Below, piece by piece: positions 17,955 to 27,759 of a stretch of 63,816 bases of DNA (positions within the stretch are counted from its first letter, which is position 1; each line of letters starts with the position of its first letter). The stretch is from assembly GCA_964624585.1 (NCBI GenBank), contig CAZUXE010000010.1, forward strand, positions 1-63,816, given 5' to 3'. The notes below the pieces were generated by a model. It searched no databases, had not been told where the DNA came from, and saw nothing but the letters and a program-made list of their open reading frames with translations. A program made the translations under genes and the position numbers. This DNA is from CAZUXE01 sp964624585 (GTDB lineage Bacteria > Hydrothermota > Tepidihabitantia > B3-TA06).

Positions 17955-19222
17955 GCATATTACTGTTTTTACTTAGTGCTGTGCCAGATACCCTTCACCT
18001 TGATTTCAAGCAAACGCTAAATAGAGCATATCAAGAAGCTCCTGCAATTAAACTGGCAAGGATAGCAATAGAACAACGCGGCTTAGACAAAAATGCTGTT
18101 CTCTCAACATTCTACCCGCAAGTTAATGCTCAGGGAAGCATCTCAAGATTACAAGAACCGCTTTCTGCTACCCTTGAACTGCTTCCAGGAGCAAAGTTTG
18201 ATATAACACTTAGTGATGAAAAAATGGAAGTTTTCCAAACAAGTATACAACTACCCCTGTGGACATTCGGCAGACGACTTGAAGGATACGCCCTTGCAGA
18301 AGAAGCAATTGAAGCCGCGCGATTAGATTCCATAAAAGCTTTAAGAAAATTACATATGCAGGTGGTTGAATTATATCAAAATATAATAGCCCTTTCGGAA
18401 ATGGAGGCTTTGATGAAAAGGGCATTGGATAATGCGACTAAACATCGCTTAAGTATTGAGAAGAAGTATAATGATGGATTGGTTTCCAGCTATAATCTTC
18501 TAAAGGCCAAAACCAAAGAAAAAGAACTTCAACCAGATTTAATTGAAGTCCAGCAACAAAAACAAACCTTGAGTTCCAGACTTGGAATACTTTTGAATAT
18601 AGGCCCTGATACAGTTCTTGCACTTAAAGCTGAATGGAATACTCCAGATAGTTTACCCTCCGCAACAGAGGATGAGGTGTTATTCAGTCAACCGGATTGG
18701 AATCAACTACAACTTGGGAAGCGGATGCTAGGAAGACAGATAAAAATAAAACAGCGTGAAGCCCTTCCTGTAATTGCCGCAGGTGCCGACTATACTGTTC
18801 AGCGTTCGCCTTTAACAAACGGAGTTTGGGATGACGGGTGGCGTTACTCCATTTCTGCAAAAATGCCATTAACGACAGGCTTTAAGAAGTACAATGAGGT
18901 CAAAAAACTTGAAAAGGAGCTTGAAAAGCTAGGGATACAAGAAGACGCCTTAAGAACTCAGCTTCGTTTTGAACTAAAGGAATCCATTGGTAAATTTGAA
19001 ACAGCAAAGGCAAAACTTGAGGCAACAAAAGCAAAAGAAACGGAAGCGGAGGAACTTTTTAGAATTGCATCTCAAAGATATAGGGAAGGACTACTTGCAG
19101 ATATCGATTTGATGGATGCTGAACTTGGTTTGGCTAAAGCGCGAGCTGAACGGGTCATGGCTGAATGTAAAGTAATTATAGCCTACGAACACTGGCTTAA
19201 CCTTATTGGAGGCAAACAATGA
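17951..19222 (+). CDS. TolC-family outer-membrane efflux protein
   Basis: 423 residues, with the duplicated OEP architecture: LDFKQTLNRAYQEAPAIKLA near the start, a coiled-coil segment around 115-200 and its repeat around 310-400 (ATKAKETEAEELFRIASQRY, then REGLLADIDLMDAELGLAKA). A signal peptide (SILLFLLSAVPDTLHLD) is present. The start is TTG, overlapping the TGA stop of tetR as TTGA. It forms the outer-membrane channel of the tripartite pump with the next two genes. Confidence 0.92.
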   Translation: MSILLFLLSAVPDTLHLDFKQTLNRAYQEAPAIKLARIAIEQRGLDKNAVLSTFYPQVNAQGSISRLQEPLSATLELLPGAKFDITLSDEKMEVFQTSIQLPLWTFGRRLEGYALAEEAIEAARLDSIKALRKLHMQVVELYQNIIALSEMEALMKRALDNATKHRLSIEKKYNDGLVSSYNLLKAKTKEKELQPDLIEVQQQKQTLSSRLGILLNIGPDTVLALKAEWNTPDSLPSATEDEVLFSQPDWNQLQLGKRMLGRQIKIKQREALPVIAAGADYTVQRSPLTNGVWDDGWRYSISAKMPLTTGFKKYNEVKKLEKELEKLGIQEDALRTQLRFELKESIGKFETAKAKLEATKAKETEAEELFRIASQRYREGLLADIDLMDAELGLAKARAERVMAECKVIIAYEHWLNLIGGKQ

Positions 19223-20079
19223 CTAAATGGATAATTACTGCCCTCGCAGTTATTGTAACAGCTGTACTAATTGTACTCTTTCTTCCTAAAAAAGGAGAAG
19301 TAATAAAAATACAGCCTCCTCTGGTTGAAGTTTCTAGAATAGACACTCATAGTATATCCCGAAATATTGATTTAATTGGATACCTAACCCCTGTTCGCCA
19401 AACAGCGGCACTGTCCAAAGCTTACGGCAAGGTAATCAAAATAAAGGTTCACGAAGGTTCAAGGGTTTACAAAAATCAAACTCTTATAACTCTTCAACCA
19501 GAAGAAGTTGGATTAGATTTCAAACCGCAACCAGTGAAAGCTCCCATATCAGGCGTAGTTGCCGGAATTATGGTCAAAGAAGGAGAACCTGTTAAAGAAG
19601 GAACTCCGGTAGTTACAATAATTGATCCTAATGATATTGAGGTAAATGTTTCCATTGCCGGAGAATATTATAATGAACTCCAGATATCGGACAAAGCTAC
19701 TATATTCGTCAATTCTGACACTATTCCTGCACGGATTAAAGCAAAAACACCAGTAATTGATCCGCTTACACGAACCTTCAATATAACCCTTATTCCTAAA
19801 ACTTCATCTCAGCATCTAGTATCAGGACTTTCAGTAACAGTTCAACTTACACTTGAAGAAAAACAAGGCATCCTTGCCGTTCCTAACTCTGCCTTACGCA
19901 ACTCAAAACTTCTGCTTGTGAACAAAAATAATGTTGTTGAGCAAAGAAATGTTAGCATTGGACTGAAAGGTGCAAAATTTACAGAAATTACTAAAGGAGT
20001 TAAAAAAGGTGATATGGTTATCGTATTCGGTGGTCAAAACCTGACAACAGGACAAAAAGTAAGGACGGTTGTAGAATGA
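19219..20079 (+). CDS. periplasmic adaptor (membrane fusion protein) of RND pump
   Basis: 286 residues. One N-terminal membrane segment (IITALAVIVTAVLIVLFL) is followed by a biotinyl-lipoyl-like domain split around a very short hairpin: GKVIKIKVHEGSRVYKNQTL, then VKAPISGVVAGIMVKEGEPV. Beta-barrel and membrane-proximal domains follow (VPNSALRNSKL, VVEQRNVSIGLKGAKFTEI). The coiled-coil hairpin normally between the lipoyl halves is almost absent, so this is a minimal adaptor. ATGA overlaps with both neighbours show coupled translation. Confidence 0.9.
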   Translation: MTKWIITALAVIVTAVLIVLFLPKKGEVIKIQPPLVEVSRIDTHSISRNIDLIGYLTPVRQTAALSKAYGKVIKIKVHEGSRVYKNQTLITLQPEEVGLDFKPQPVKAPISGVVAGIMVKEGEPVKEGTPVVTIIDPNDIEVNVSIAGEYYNELQISDKATIFVNSDTIPARIKAKTPVIDPLTRTFNITLIPKTSSQHLVSGLSVTVQLTLEEKQGILAVPNSALRNSKLLLVNKNNVVEQRNVSIGLKGAKFTEITKGVKKGDMVIVFGGQNLTTGQKVRTVVE

Positions 20080-23000
20080 ACCTTTCAGGTTTTTCTGTAA
20101 AGCGTCCATACATTATTTTTGCCCTACTAGTTGGAGTAATGATTTTCGGCGGTATTTCCCTCTCCCGCTTGCCGGTAGACCTTCTTCCTGATATTTCTAT
20201 GCCTTCAATGGTAATTATGCTACCCTATCCCGGAGCCGGACCACAGGAAGTTGAAAAAAGCGTTATTGACCCAATGGAGCGATGGCTGGGAACATTATCG
20301 GGATTGGATAAAATAGAATCCAATGCCAGCGATAATCTTGCATTTATTCAGCTTAGATTCAAATGGGGAGTAAATCTTGATATCATTTCGCCAGATGTCA
20401 GAGACCGCTTAGATATGGCTATTGCCGAAATGCCTGGCGATGTAGGCTCTCCATTTATTCTAGAGTTAGATGCCTCAATGCTTCCGCAAATGATGGTTGG
20501 AGTATCTGGAGGCAGAGACGCGGTTGAAAACCGCAAAATAGCCGACGAAGTATCCAAGCGTCTGCAAAGGGTACGCAGTGTAGCTGCCGCAAAGGTGATA
20601 GGAGGCGAGAAACGCGAAGTACTTGTCTCTTTGAACAGACGAAAACTAAGCACATACGCTATACATCCATCACAAATAGAAGCGGCACTTGCTGCCCATA
20701 ACCTAAATTATCCTCTAGGAAGTATTGAAGAACAAGGCCATGAGCTTGATTTAAGATTAACCGCAGAATACAAGACACTTGATGAAATAGCGCATACTAT
20801 TGTAGGCAAGAAAGGCAAGATGCCTGTTTATTTATCCGATCTAGCAAAAGTATATTGGGCAAAAACAGAAGCAACTGCAGCTTTTAGCATTAACGGTATC
20901 CCCGGAGTATCAATAATGGTTCAAAAAACCTCTGGTGCAAACACAGTTGGCCTATCTAAAAGATTGGTTAAAGAAATCAAGACGATTCGGAAAGAACTTC
21001 CTGCGGGTATGAAACTAACTATACTCTTTGACTCAGCCCGCTTTGTAAAATCATCACTATCAAGCACTTTTTGGAATCTTTTGGTAGGCGCACTACTAGC
21101 CGCTCTGGTACTTTTTTTGTTTCTTGGCCAACTCCGACGTACCGCTTTCGTTGGCGCATCTATCCCCTTGTCCGTATTCATCGCCCTAATAGGCGTAGAG
21201 CTTGCAGGTTTCAAAATTGACATTCTGTCTTTAGCCGGTTTTACCGTAGCCATAGGGATGGTAGTTGATGCTTCAATAGTGGTGTTTGAAGCAATTCATC
21301 GCCACAATACTCTGGGTCTTTCACCTAAAGATGCGGCAATTGAAGGAAGCCAAGAAGTAGGTGGCGCCATACTAGCTTCAACTTTAACTACAGTAGCTGT
21401 ATTCATACCACTGCTTTTTCTGAAAGGCTTCGTCTCTATCCTGTTTAAGGAATTCTCATGGGTAATGATACTAACATTGGGGGCTTCATTATTGGTTGCC
21501 CTAACCTTTATTCCTATGTCCGCATCACGTTTTATGAGAACGAAGGTTAAAAAAAGTAGACTGGGTCTGGCTTTCGATAAAGGATACGCATGGCTGGAGC
21601 GGGTTTATGAAAGTTTTCTAAGTTGGGCACTTGCGCATCGCGCTTATTCCATCTTCCTTGGGGTTTCTATGTTTGCGCTTGCGCTTATTGCTATGTTTTT
21701 CCATCAGAAAGACTTTTTCCCTGCAATGGACAGAGGTGAGTTAACCGTAAACATAAACGCACAGGCCGGAACATCGCTTTCTGAAATGAAACATCGGGTA
21801 TCTATAATAGAGAATTTGATTCTGGATAGTATCCCTGAGATTGATGTGATGCAAACCTCTATCGGTGAAGCAGAAGGCGTTCTTTCCAGTATGCGAGGTG
21901 TTTCAGGTAAAAACGCGCAAATAATGCTCCATCTAGTTGGAAAAAATGAACGCAAGCGTAGTTCAAAAGAAATTGAGGAGTGGTTGCGAAAAAAAGCCAA
22001 AGGAATGCCCGGGCTGGAAATAATACCCGCGGCTCAGAGTCTTGGAAGCATAGCCTTCGGCGCAGAGGATATAGCTTTAGGTGGTAGCACTCCTATAGTT
22101 ATAGAAATAGAAGGTTATAACCTACAGGCGGCAGATAGCATTGGACTTATGCTTGCCGATTCCCTAAGATTTATTCCAGGAATAGTGGATGTACGTGCTT
22201 CAGCCCAAAACCGTCGTCCTGGGTATTCGCTAAAAATCTACAGAGATCTGGCTTCTCGATTTGGAATAACTCCCTACGAACTTGGAAAAATATTGAGAAC
22301 TGAACTGGCTGGCGCAAAAAGTACAACTTACAGAATCCAAGGCGATGAATTCGATGTTAGGTTGAGACTAGATGCCAAAGATAGAGCAAGTATCCAAAAA
22401 ATTGAAGCCTTGGAAATACCTACTCCTGTCGGTCTGGTGCCATTGAAAAATATGGTAAGTATTGAACGTTCAGCAACTCCAATTTCCATTCATCACAAAA
22501 ACTCCCACCGCATTCGTACCGTTGGAGCTAATCTTAAGGATAGGGATTTAGGTTCGGCATCGGCTGATGTTCAGGCATTACTGAAAAGAACAAATCTTCC
22601 TCCGGGACTGAAGATACGTCTCACCGGCGGTTTCAGTGAAATGAATCAATCTTTCGGCGATTTATTATTAGCTGTCGTTTTAGGCGCCCTCTTGGTGTAT
22701 CTTATTATGATGGCACAATTTGGTTCTTTCCGTTTTCCATTCATCATTATGTTTACTTTGCCACTCGCACTAATTGGCGGAGTTGTAATGTTGGTTATAA
22801 CTGGAACAAGTATCAACACCTTCAGTTTCTTAGGCTTTATAGTTTTGGTTGGTGTAGTCGTGAACAATGGTATTGTATTTATTGACTATACTAATCAACT
22901 GAGACGCAAGGGTATGGGATTGGAAGAAGCGCTTAAGGAAGCGGGCAGAGTTAGAATGCGGCCTATATTAATGACTGCCGCCACCACCATTTTCGGCCTT

Positions 23001-23162
23001 TTGCCCATGGCCATTGGAATAGGCGAAGGAACTGAACTTACAACACCTATTGCTCAACCTGTTATGGGCGGTTTAATTGCCGCTACCTTCCTTACCTTAA
23101 TATTCATCCCCGTCCTCTACCACCTGTTTGAAAAACGCAGAGAGGAGAAATCTAATCATTAA
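20076..23162 (+). CDS. RND-family efflux permease
   Basis: 1028 residues, the full length of AcrB/MdtB-like pumps. TM1 begins SVKRPYIIFALLVGVMIFGG, followed by the porter-domain entry LPVDLLPDISMPSMVIMLPY. The TM4 proton-relay region reads GFTVAIGMVVDASIVVFEAI, with one acidic residue of the usual DD pair visible as VVDAS, and the second-half equivalent reads LVGVVVNNGIVFIDY. Two large periplasmic loops and twelve TM helices are evident. NNGIVFIDY and VRMRPILMT are standard RND marks. Exports drugs, lipids or metabolites; substrate unknown. Confidence 0.94.
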   Translation: MNLSGFSVKRPYIIFALLVGVMIFGGISLSRLPVDLLPDISMPSMVIMLPYPGAGPQEVEKSVIDPMERWLGTLSGLDKIESNASDNLAFIQLRFKWGVNLDIISPDVRDRLDMAIAEMPGDVGSPFILELDASMLPQMMVGVSGGRDAVENRKIADEVSKRLQRVRSVAAAKVIGGEKREVLVSLNRRKLSTYAIHPSQIEAALAAHNLNYPLGSIEEQGHELDLRLTAEYKTLDEIAHTIVGKKGKMPVYLSDLAKVYWAKTEATAAFSINGIPGVSIMVQKTSGANTVGLSKRLVKEIKTIRKELPAGMKLTILFDSARFVKSSLSSTFWNLLVGALLAALVLFLFLGQLRRTAFVGASIPLSVFIALIGVELAGFKIDILSLAGFTVAIGMVVDASIVVFEAIHRHNTLGLSPKDAAIEGSQEVGGAILASTLTTVAVFIPLLFLKGFVSILFKEFSWVMILTLGASLLVALTFIPMSASRFMRTKVKKSRLGLAFDKGYAWLERVYESFLSWALAHRAYSIFLGVSMFALALIAMFFHQKDFFPAMDRGELTVNINAQAGTSLSEMKHRVSIIENLILDSIPEIDVMQTSIGEAEGVLSSMRGVSGKNAQIMLHLVGKNERKRSSKEIEEWLRKKAKGMPGLEIIPAAQSLGSIAFGAEDIALGGSTPIVIEIEGYNLQAADSIGLMLADSLRFIPGIVDVRASAQNRRPGYSLKIYRDLASRFGITPYELGKILRTELAGAKSTTYRIQGDEFDVRLRLDAKDRASIQKIEALEIPTPVGLVPLKNMVSIERSATPISIHHKNSHRIRTVGANLKDRDLGSASADVQALLKRTNLPPGLKIRLTGGFSEMNQSFGDLLLAVVLGALLVYLIMMAQFGSFRFPFIIMFTLPLALIGGVVMLVITGTSINTFSFLGFIVLVGVVVNNGIVFIDYTNQLRRKGMGLEEALKEAGRVRMRPILMTAATTIFGLLPMAIGIGEGTELTTPIAQPVMGGLIAATFLTLIFIPVLYHLFEKRREEKSNH

Positions 23163-23772
23163 ATCGCCTTCTCAAAATTCTAAAAAGCATTTCGATATTT
23201 TGCCAAAATTGTTTCTTTTTATCAGTCACATCTTCCCTATCTTTTAGTAATTGCTTATAATATAAGCAAAAATTTGCTCTCATAATATTCCAATAATATT
23301 TGAATGGAGGTTTTTTTAATAAATCTGAGGTTCTGATATTTTTAGCTTTTCCATAAAGTTGGAGGGAAAGTACTATTCCATCATCATTCAATAAACCAGC
23401 ATTTCTCAAAAAAATTTCAGTGTTCTCATAATATTCTTTTTTCAATCCCATTTCTTTTAGAAATGTTCGCCTAAATTTTCGATTGAATTTTAGTGTTAAA
23501 TTTTTATTCCTTGCTTGTTGAAAAAATAAATCAACTTCTGATTCAAGTTGATTAAGCATATCTTGGTTAACCTCTTTTTTATACCGTTCCACATAAATAT
23601 ACCAATTTTTTATCAATTTATAAACCTTATTTTTCATCTGTTTCTTTTGTTTTATTAAAATACTAAGTTGCTTTTTAATAAATGTAATTGTTAATATTAT
23701 TATAGAAGCAACTACGGCAATTGAAACCAACCACCAAAATCCATTTCGTGGAAACCAATTCACATTTCCCAT
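23152..23772 (-). CDS. hypothetical protein with N-terminal membrane helix
   Basis: 206 residues. One hydrophobic helix at about 13-32 (WWLVSIAVVASIIILTITFI) is followed by a lysine/arginine- and glutamate-rich helical, coiled-coil-like domain. No family recognised. Its base composition is more A/T-rich than its neighbours, consistent with recent acquisition or fast evolution. The ends of this gene and the RND gene overlap by 11 nt on opposite strands. It lies downstream of the M1 gene on the minus strand by 6 nt, so it may be the last gene of that operon. Confidence 0.55.
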   Translation of the reverse strand: MGNVNWFPRNGFWWLVSIAVVASIIILTITFIKKQLSILIKQKKQMKNKVYKLIKNWYIYVERYKKEVNQDMLNQLESEVDLFFQQARNKNLTLKFNRKFRRTFLKEMGLKKEYYENTEIFLRNAGLLNDDGIVLSLQLYGKAKNIRTSDLLKKPPFKYYWNIMRANFCLYYKQLLKDREDVTDKKKQFWQNIEMLFRILRRRFND

Positions 23773-23778
23773 TTATTT

Positions 23779-25692
23779 TTACTTGATTAGAATTATTCTA
23801 TGGAATGGTATGGCTTCAAGAGAAGTATACATATAGTATACACCTGACGGAAAATGCGATAAGTTAAGCTGACCGCTAGGGCTAAGATTATTCCATTGCA
23901 TTACTTTAGAACCCGTTGCGTCATACAATGATAGATTGATGGGATTGGAATTGGAAAGCTTTATTGTGTAGTCTAGCAAACCGTTACAAATGTAAGCACA
24001 GTCGAAAACCGCTAGGGACTGGGGTTGTTCTTCAGCTACCCCAGAATACAAAACCTTGCATAAAAGGTTACCGTGCGGATCGAAAAGCAGGCTATCGGGC
24101 GCAACTGGTCTTTTCAAGCTAAAGCTCTGACGTTTAAGAGTATCGGTAAAACTTACTACAAAAGTATCTTCCCCCTCAAGCAAACCAAATTCAACAGGCA
24201 TGGTAAAAATTCCAACATCCGCCGGCCAGTGCTGAGTTTGACTTAGGTTTATAGTTATTTGAACCGAATCGCCAACTGCGGCGCTAGACCAAGTATATTG
24301 ATATTCAGGATGTGCCGGTTTCCTGAGCCACTCATCAAAAAACCATGAATAATTCGTACCGGTTACTTCTGCAACCACCGCTTCGAAATCACTGCTCAAA
24401 ACAGTTGAATCTTTGTAGCGCAAACCATAAGTCTTGAGGATTTTGAAGAAGTCATCGTCCCCTGTGAGTCTTCTAAGCATATGCAGAACCGATGCCGGTT
24501 TCTCATAAGTAAGCGGAGAATAAATTTGTGACCATGGGACGTCAAGAATTGGATGCAAACGCGATTGAAAACTTCTAAGATACTTGGCGGCAATTTTTGT
24601 CTCATAATAATTCTGATATGCTTCAGCCCCATCGCGATGTTCAACCCAGAGAGCCTCACAGTATGTTGCAAAACCTTCGTTAAGCCACATATGTTTAAGT
24701 TTTCTACAAGTTGAGGCATTACCCCACCAGGAATGTGAAAACTCATGGGCAACAATACAATCCCAATCATCCCATTTGATACCGGTATTGATATGGGTAC
24801 AGGTCTGATTTTCCATTGCCCCTGGAACAGGAGCAGCCACATGTGCATACTTCTCGTCAGCAAACGGGTATGGGTAAAATAAGGAAGAAAAATACTCCAT
24901 TACATCAGCAACAACCATAAGTTTCGGGGTTATATTCGCTGAGTCAGGCTTCAACACCCAATGAAAAATAGGTACTTGCGTCCCGTTCACCGTTGCTGAA
25001 TCGGTTGTCAAAGCGTAGTTTTTTGACGCCGCAATAGCTATAAGATAGGTTGCTATCGGATGAGACTCCACCCAATGAAATGTCCATTCGGCGCCAAGAC
25101 GATTGACTGAATCAAGCTTTCCGTTAGAAATAACTTCATATCCATTGGGTACGGTAACGAATATTTCCATAGTTGCCTTGTCAGCCGGATTATCCTGACA
25201 TGGAAACCAGTATTTTGCTCCCCATGGCGCATTGCAAGTATATGTCACGGCGTTTTCATCAGGATTGATATAAATACCTTTGCCAAATCCGCCTGACGCC
25301 TTTTTAGGCTTACCATGATAATATACCTTCAACATCAAATTACTACCCGTAGAGACTATACGGCCAAGGGAGACGATTAAAAATGAATCCTGGCGAACAA
25401 AGAAACGCTGTTGTCCCCCCTCTTCGACCTTTGATATCTCAAGACCTACAAAGTGAAGTTTGATGGAGTCCAAGGCTTCAAGGGTATTCAGAGTTAGCTC
25501 AGCCTCGGCAGATAAGGTTTCCGCTGGAATGTCAAGATTAAGAAGCAAGCGATAGTTAGTAACATCATAGGTCAAAACGCTATCTTCAGCGGCAAAGTCA
25601 TCCAAATCCATTGCCGAATACTTACAGGTTCCGCTTCTTTCCTCTGTCCCCCAGCCTGTAAGTATGAGAAAAAGAATCAGAACATTGTCCAT
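23779..25692 (-). CDS. secreted M1-family aminopeptidase with C-terminal sorting tail (1)
   Basis: 637 residues. A signal peptide covers residues 1 to about 15, and the M1 N-terminal beta domain follows. The substrate-anchoring GAMEN and the zinc motif HEFSHSWWGN ... NEGFATYCEALW (HExxH-x18-E) lie at about residues 290-340. The proton-donor tyrosine is in LTYEKPASVLHMLRRL. The last ~75 residues are a type-A sorting-like tail (LSLYDATGSKVMQW, FPSGVYYMY). All catalytic residues are present. Only one nucleotide separates it from the second M1 gene, so the two form an operon. Confidence 0.92.
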   Translation of the reverse strand: MDNVLILFLILTGWGTEERSGTCKYSAMDLDDFAAEDSVLTYDVTNYRLLLNLDIPAETLSAEAELTLNTLEALDSIKLHFVGLEISKVEEGGQQRFFVRQDSFLIVSLGRIVSTGSNLMLKVYYHGKPKKASGGFGKGIYINPDENAVTYTCNAPWGAKYWFPCQDNPADKATMEIFVTVPNGYEVISNGKLDSVNRLGAEWTFHWVESHPIATYLIAIAASKNYALTTDSATVNGTQVPIFHWVLKPDSANITPKLMVVADVMEYFSSLFYPYPFADEKYAHVAAPVPGAMENQTCTHINTGIKWDDWDCIVAHEFSHSWWGNASTCRKLKHMWLNEGFATYCEALWVEHRDGAEAYQNYYETKIAAKYLRSFQSRLHPILDVPWSQIYSPLTYEKPASVLHMLRRLTGDDDFFKILKTYGLRYKDSTVLSSDFEAVVAEVTGTNYSWFFDEWLRKPAHPEYQYTWSSAAVGDSVQITINLSQTQHWPADVGIFTMPVEFGLLEGEDTFVVSFTDTLKRQSFSLKRPVAPDSLLFDPHGNLLCKVLYSGVAEEQPQSLAVFDCAYICNGLLDYTIKLSNSNPINLSLYDATGSKVMQWNNLSPSGQLNLSHFPSGVYYMYTSLEAIPFHRIILIK

Positions 25693-25693
25693 T

Positions 25694-27670
25694 TTACCTC
25701 ACTTTAACCACTTTCTTAGTAAATGATTCACCACCAGCAGTATGCAATTGAAGGAAATAGACGCCGGCAGTCAGATTATTTATAGGATAAACCCTATGGA
25801 AATCCTTTGATTTCCCCTGCCAAAGTGTTTTAACAAGGCAGCCTGATGCATCGTAAAGATACAAGGCAGCAGCTTGAGAAAAGGGTTGTGAGAACCATAT
25901 TTTGAGATTGTTTGAAAACACGTCATCAGCTTTGAGATTTATAACGGCGGTAGGGATTTGTGTGTCTTCCGTAATTCCAACAAAAGGTACGTCGTCAGCA
26001 TTATCATGGTAGACTAGGAGATTAAGTACCTTATCGTATGGATCTAGAATTACAGAATCCGGTTTGCTAGCAAGCTCCAAGTTAAATCTTTGATAACCTA
26101 TACTATCAGTAATAGTGTAGATTTTTTCAATACCACCGGAATAAACACCTATCTCCAAAGGCATACGGAATGGAAAAAAGTTCTTTGCTCTGTTTTGAGT
26201 TTGAGCTATTGCAATATCTATGCTATAGGTTGGAGACGCCGTTTGATTATATGTTACTGGAGACCAGCCAAATTCATAACGCGGATGCCCTGCACCGTAG
26301 ACCCATTCATCAAAAAACCAGTCCAAATCTTGAGCAGATACCTCTTCCATAACTTTTTGCAAATCATCTGTTATCACACTTTTGTTTGCGTTATCTGTAG
26401 CGTAGCGTTTGAGACCGGCAAAGAATAAAGAATCGCCAAGTACCTGACGCATCATATGCAAAACGCTACCGCCTTTCTTATAGGTAGTTGTACCAAATAA
26501 ATCGCTTGCAGGAGGATCGTAGAGTGGATGAAGTTTTCCGCCGTTTAAGTATATCCTCATTATTCTTCTACTTACATAATCACGATAACCTTTTTCACCA
26601 TGCAAGTTCTCCCACCATAGCGCTTCACAATAAGTAGCAAAACCTTCGTTTAGCCACAAGTCGGCCCATGTAGCGCAGGTAAGCCAATCACCCCACCAGT
26701 GATGGGAAAGTTCATGGGAAAGCACAAAGTCCCAATTACCGCTGCCCCAGTTGTAAGCAGTATTTATAAAAGTACATGTGGCGTTTTCCATAGCTCCGCC
26801 AATAGGTGCATGAACTTGGTCGTACTTCTCATCAGCAAAAGGATAGGGCGGAAATATCTTTGAAAAATATTCAACCATAGCTGGCGTATTGTTAAACTTT
26901 TCTCGAACATCTCTTGATGCAAGCACTCTCACTCGCATAGGCACATCTTTTCCTTCAACCTTAGCAGTCATATCTTTTGTTACAAAATGCTTACTGGCTG
27001 CGAAAACAATAAGGTATGTTGGTTGAGGATAATGTTCTTCCCATGTATATGTCCACCAGAATCCTGATTTGTCCAACGATTCTAATGTACCGTTAGCCAC
27101 TAGGTCAAAACCTGTTGGTACCGTTATCCGTTGAGTAAATACAGCCTTATCAGAAGGAGCGTCGTAACAAGGAATCCAGTGTCTGGCTCCACGCGGTTCA
27201 GCATTAACATAGGTTGTAGCATTTGGAGAATCGGCCTCTGTTATAAACAACCCATCCTTTTCAGCTGGTTTACCGTAATAAGATACCGCAACCGAAAGGG
27301 TTTCACCTTTATTAACCTTGCGATTAAGAAATATCCTAAAGGTATCATCCACTACCTTATCAAACTGCAGCGTTCTTGAACCTTCTTTGCATGACGATAT
27401 AGTATATACCGGATCGAAGTTAAGTGGAATTGAACTGATTGTATCTGAAAGGGCTTCAATAGTAATGGTTACATTAGCCCAAATAGAGTCGTTTGGAATA
27501 TCCACAGTCATTTCTATATCATAATTGAAAACATCAAAATCGTGTCCCTTATCCCAATAATCAATGTTATCAAGGTAGCTGTAACGAACCTTTTCCTGCT
27601 TTGCAAGCATTTCATGAAAATCACAAACCGGTAAAGGTAGACCTTGCATAAAAACTAACAAAAGATACAT
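25694..27670 (-). CDS. secreted M1-family aminopeptidase with C-terminal sorting tail (2)
   Basis: 658 residues. A short hydrophobic N-terminus is present, then GAMEN, HELSHHWWGD ... NEGFATYCEALWWEN and TTYKKGGSVLHMMRQV (catalytic tyrosine). The C-terminal tail (AALYLYDASGCLVKTLW, LTAGVYFLQLHTAG, KKVVKV) is of the type-A sorting kind. Residues about 37-75 are almost identical to the third M1 protein at DNA level (see repeat). It has its own TTGACA/TACACT promoter with an inverted repeat at the start site and a GAGG-type ribosome site. It is likely cell-surface or extracellular, for peptide scavenging. Confidence 0.93.
   Translation of the reverse strand: MYLLLVFMQGLPLPVCDFHEMLAKQEKVRYSYLDNIDYWDKGHDFDVFNYDIEMTVDIPNDSIWANVTITIEALSDTISSIPLNFDPVYTISSCKEGSRTLQFDKVVDDTFRIFLNRKVNKGETLSVAVSYYGKPAEKDGLFITEADSPNATTYVNAEPRGARHWIPCYDAPSDKAVFTQRITVPTGFDLVANGTLESLDKSGFWWTYTWEEHYPQPTYLIVFAASKHFVTKDMTAKVEGKDVPMRVRVLASRDVREKFNNTPAMVEYFSKIFPPYPFADEKYDQVHAPIGGAMENATCTFINTAYNWGSGNWDFVLSHELSHHWWGDWLTCATWADLWLNEGFATYCEALWWENLHGEKGYRDYVSRRIMRIYLNGGKLHPLYDPPASDLFGTTTYKKGGSVLHMMRQVLGDSLFFAGLKRYATDNANKSVITDDLQKVMEEVSAQDLDWFFDEWVYGAGHPRYEFGWSPVTYNQTASPTYSIDIAIAQTQNRAKNFFPFRMPLEIGVYSGGIEKIYTITDSIGYQRFNLELASKPDSVILDPYDKVLNLLVYHDNADDVPFVGITEDTQIPTAVINLKADDVFSNNLKIWFSQPFSQAAALYLYDASGCLVKTLWQGKSKDFHRVYPINNLTAGVYFLQLHTAGGESFTKKVVKVR
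27444..27562 (-). repeat. 119-bp near-identical segment shared with 29543-29661
   Basis: Within the 5' part of M1 gene 2. Compared by eye with the same region of M1 gene 3 it shows seven mismatches in 119 positions, while flanking sequence has diverged. It encodes the stretch running from HDFDV to EALSDT. Confidence 0.85.
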
Positions 27671-27678
27671 AAAAACCT

Positions 27679-27711
27679 CACTATGATTGCATTTTTATCC
27701 TAATCATAGTG
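27679..27711 (-). promoter_or_regulatory. inverted repeat at the start site of M1 gene 2
   Basis: CACTATGATT (27679-27688) and AATCATAGTG (27702-27711) form a perfect 10-bp inverted repeat with a 13-nt loop. On the minus strand it begins inside the -10 box and ends beside the ribosome-binding site. It could be an operator or a 5' mRNA hairpin. Confidence 0.5.
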
Positions 27712-27735
27712 TAACTCTAATAAAACAAGTGTCAA
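27708..27735 (-). promoter_or_regulatory. promoter of M1 gene 2
   Basis: Minus strand TTGACA (27735-27730), 16-nt spacer, TACACT (27713-27708). Confidence 0.6.
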
Positions 27736-27759
27736 TAGTCGGCAAAAACTAAAATAACG

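Noticed and set aside
20348..20653. Overlapping minus-strand frames inside the RND gene
   Set aside because: Low-complexity antisense translations of a conserved pump gene.
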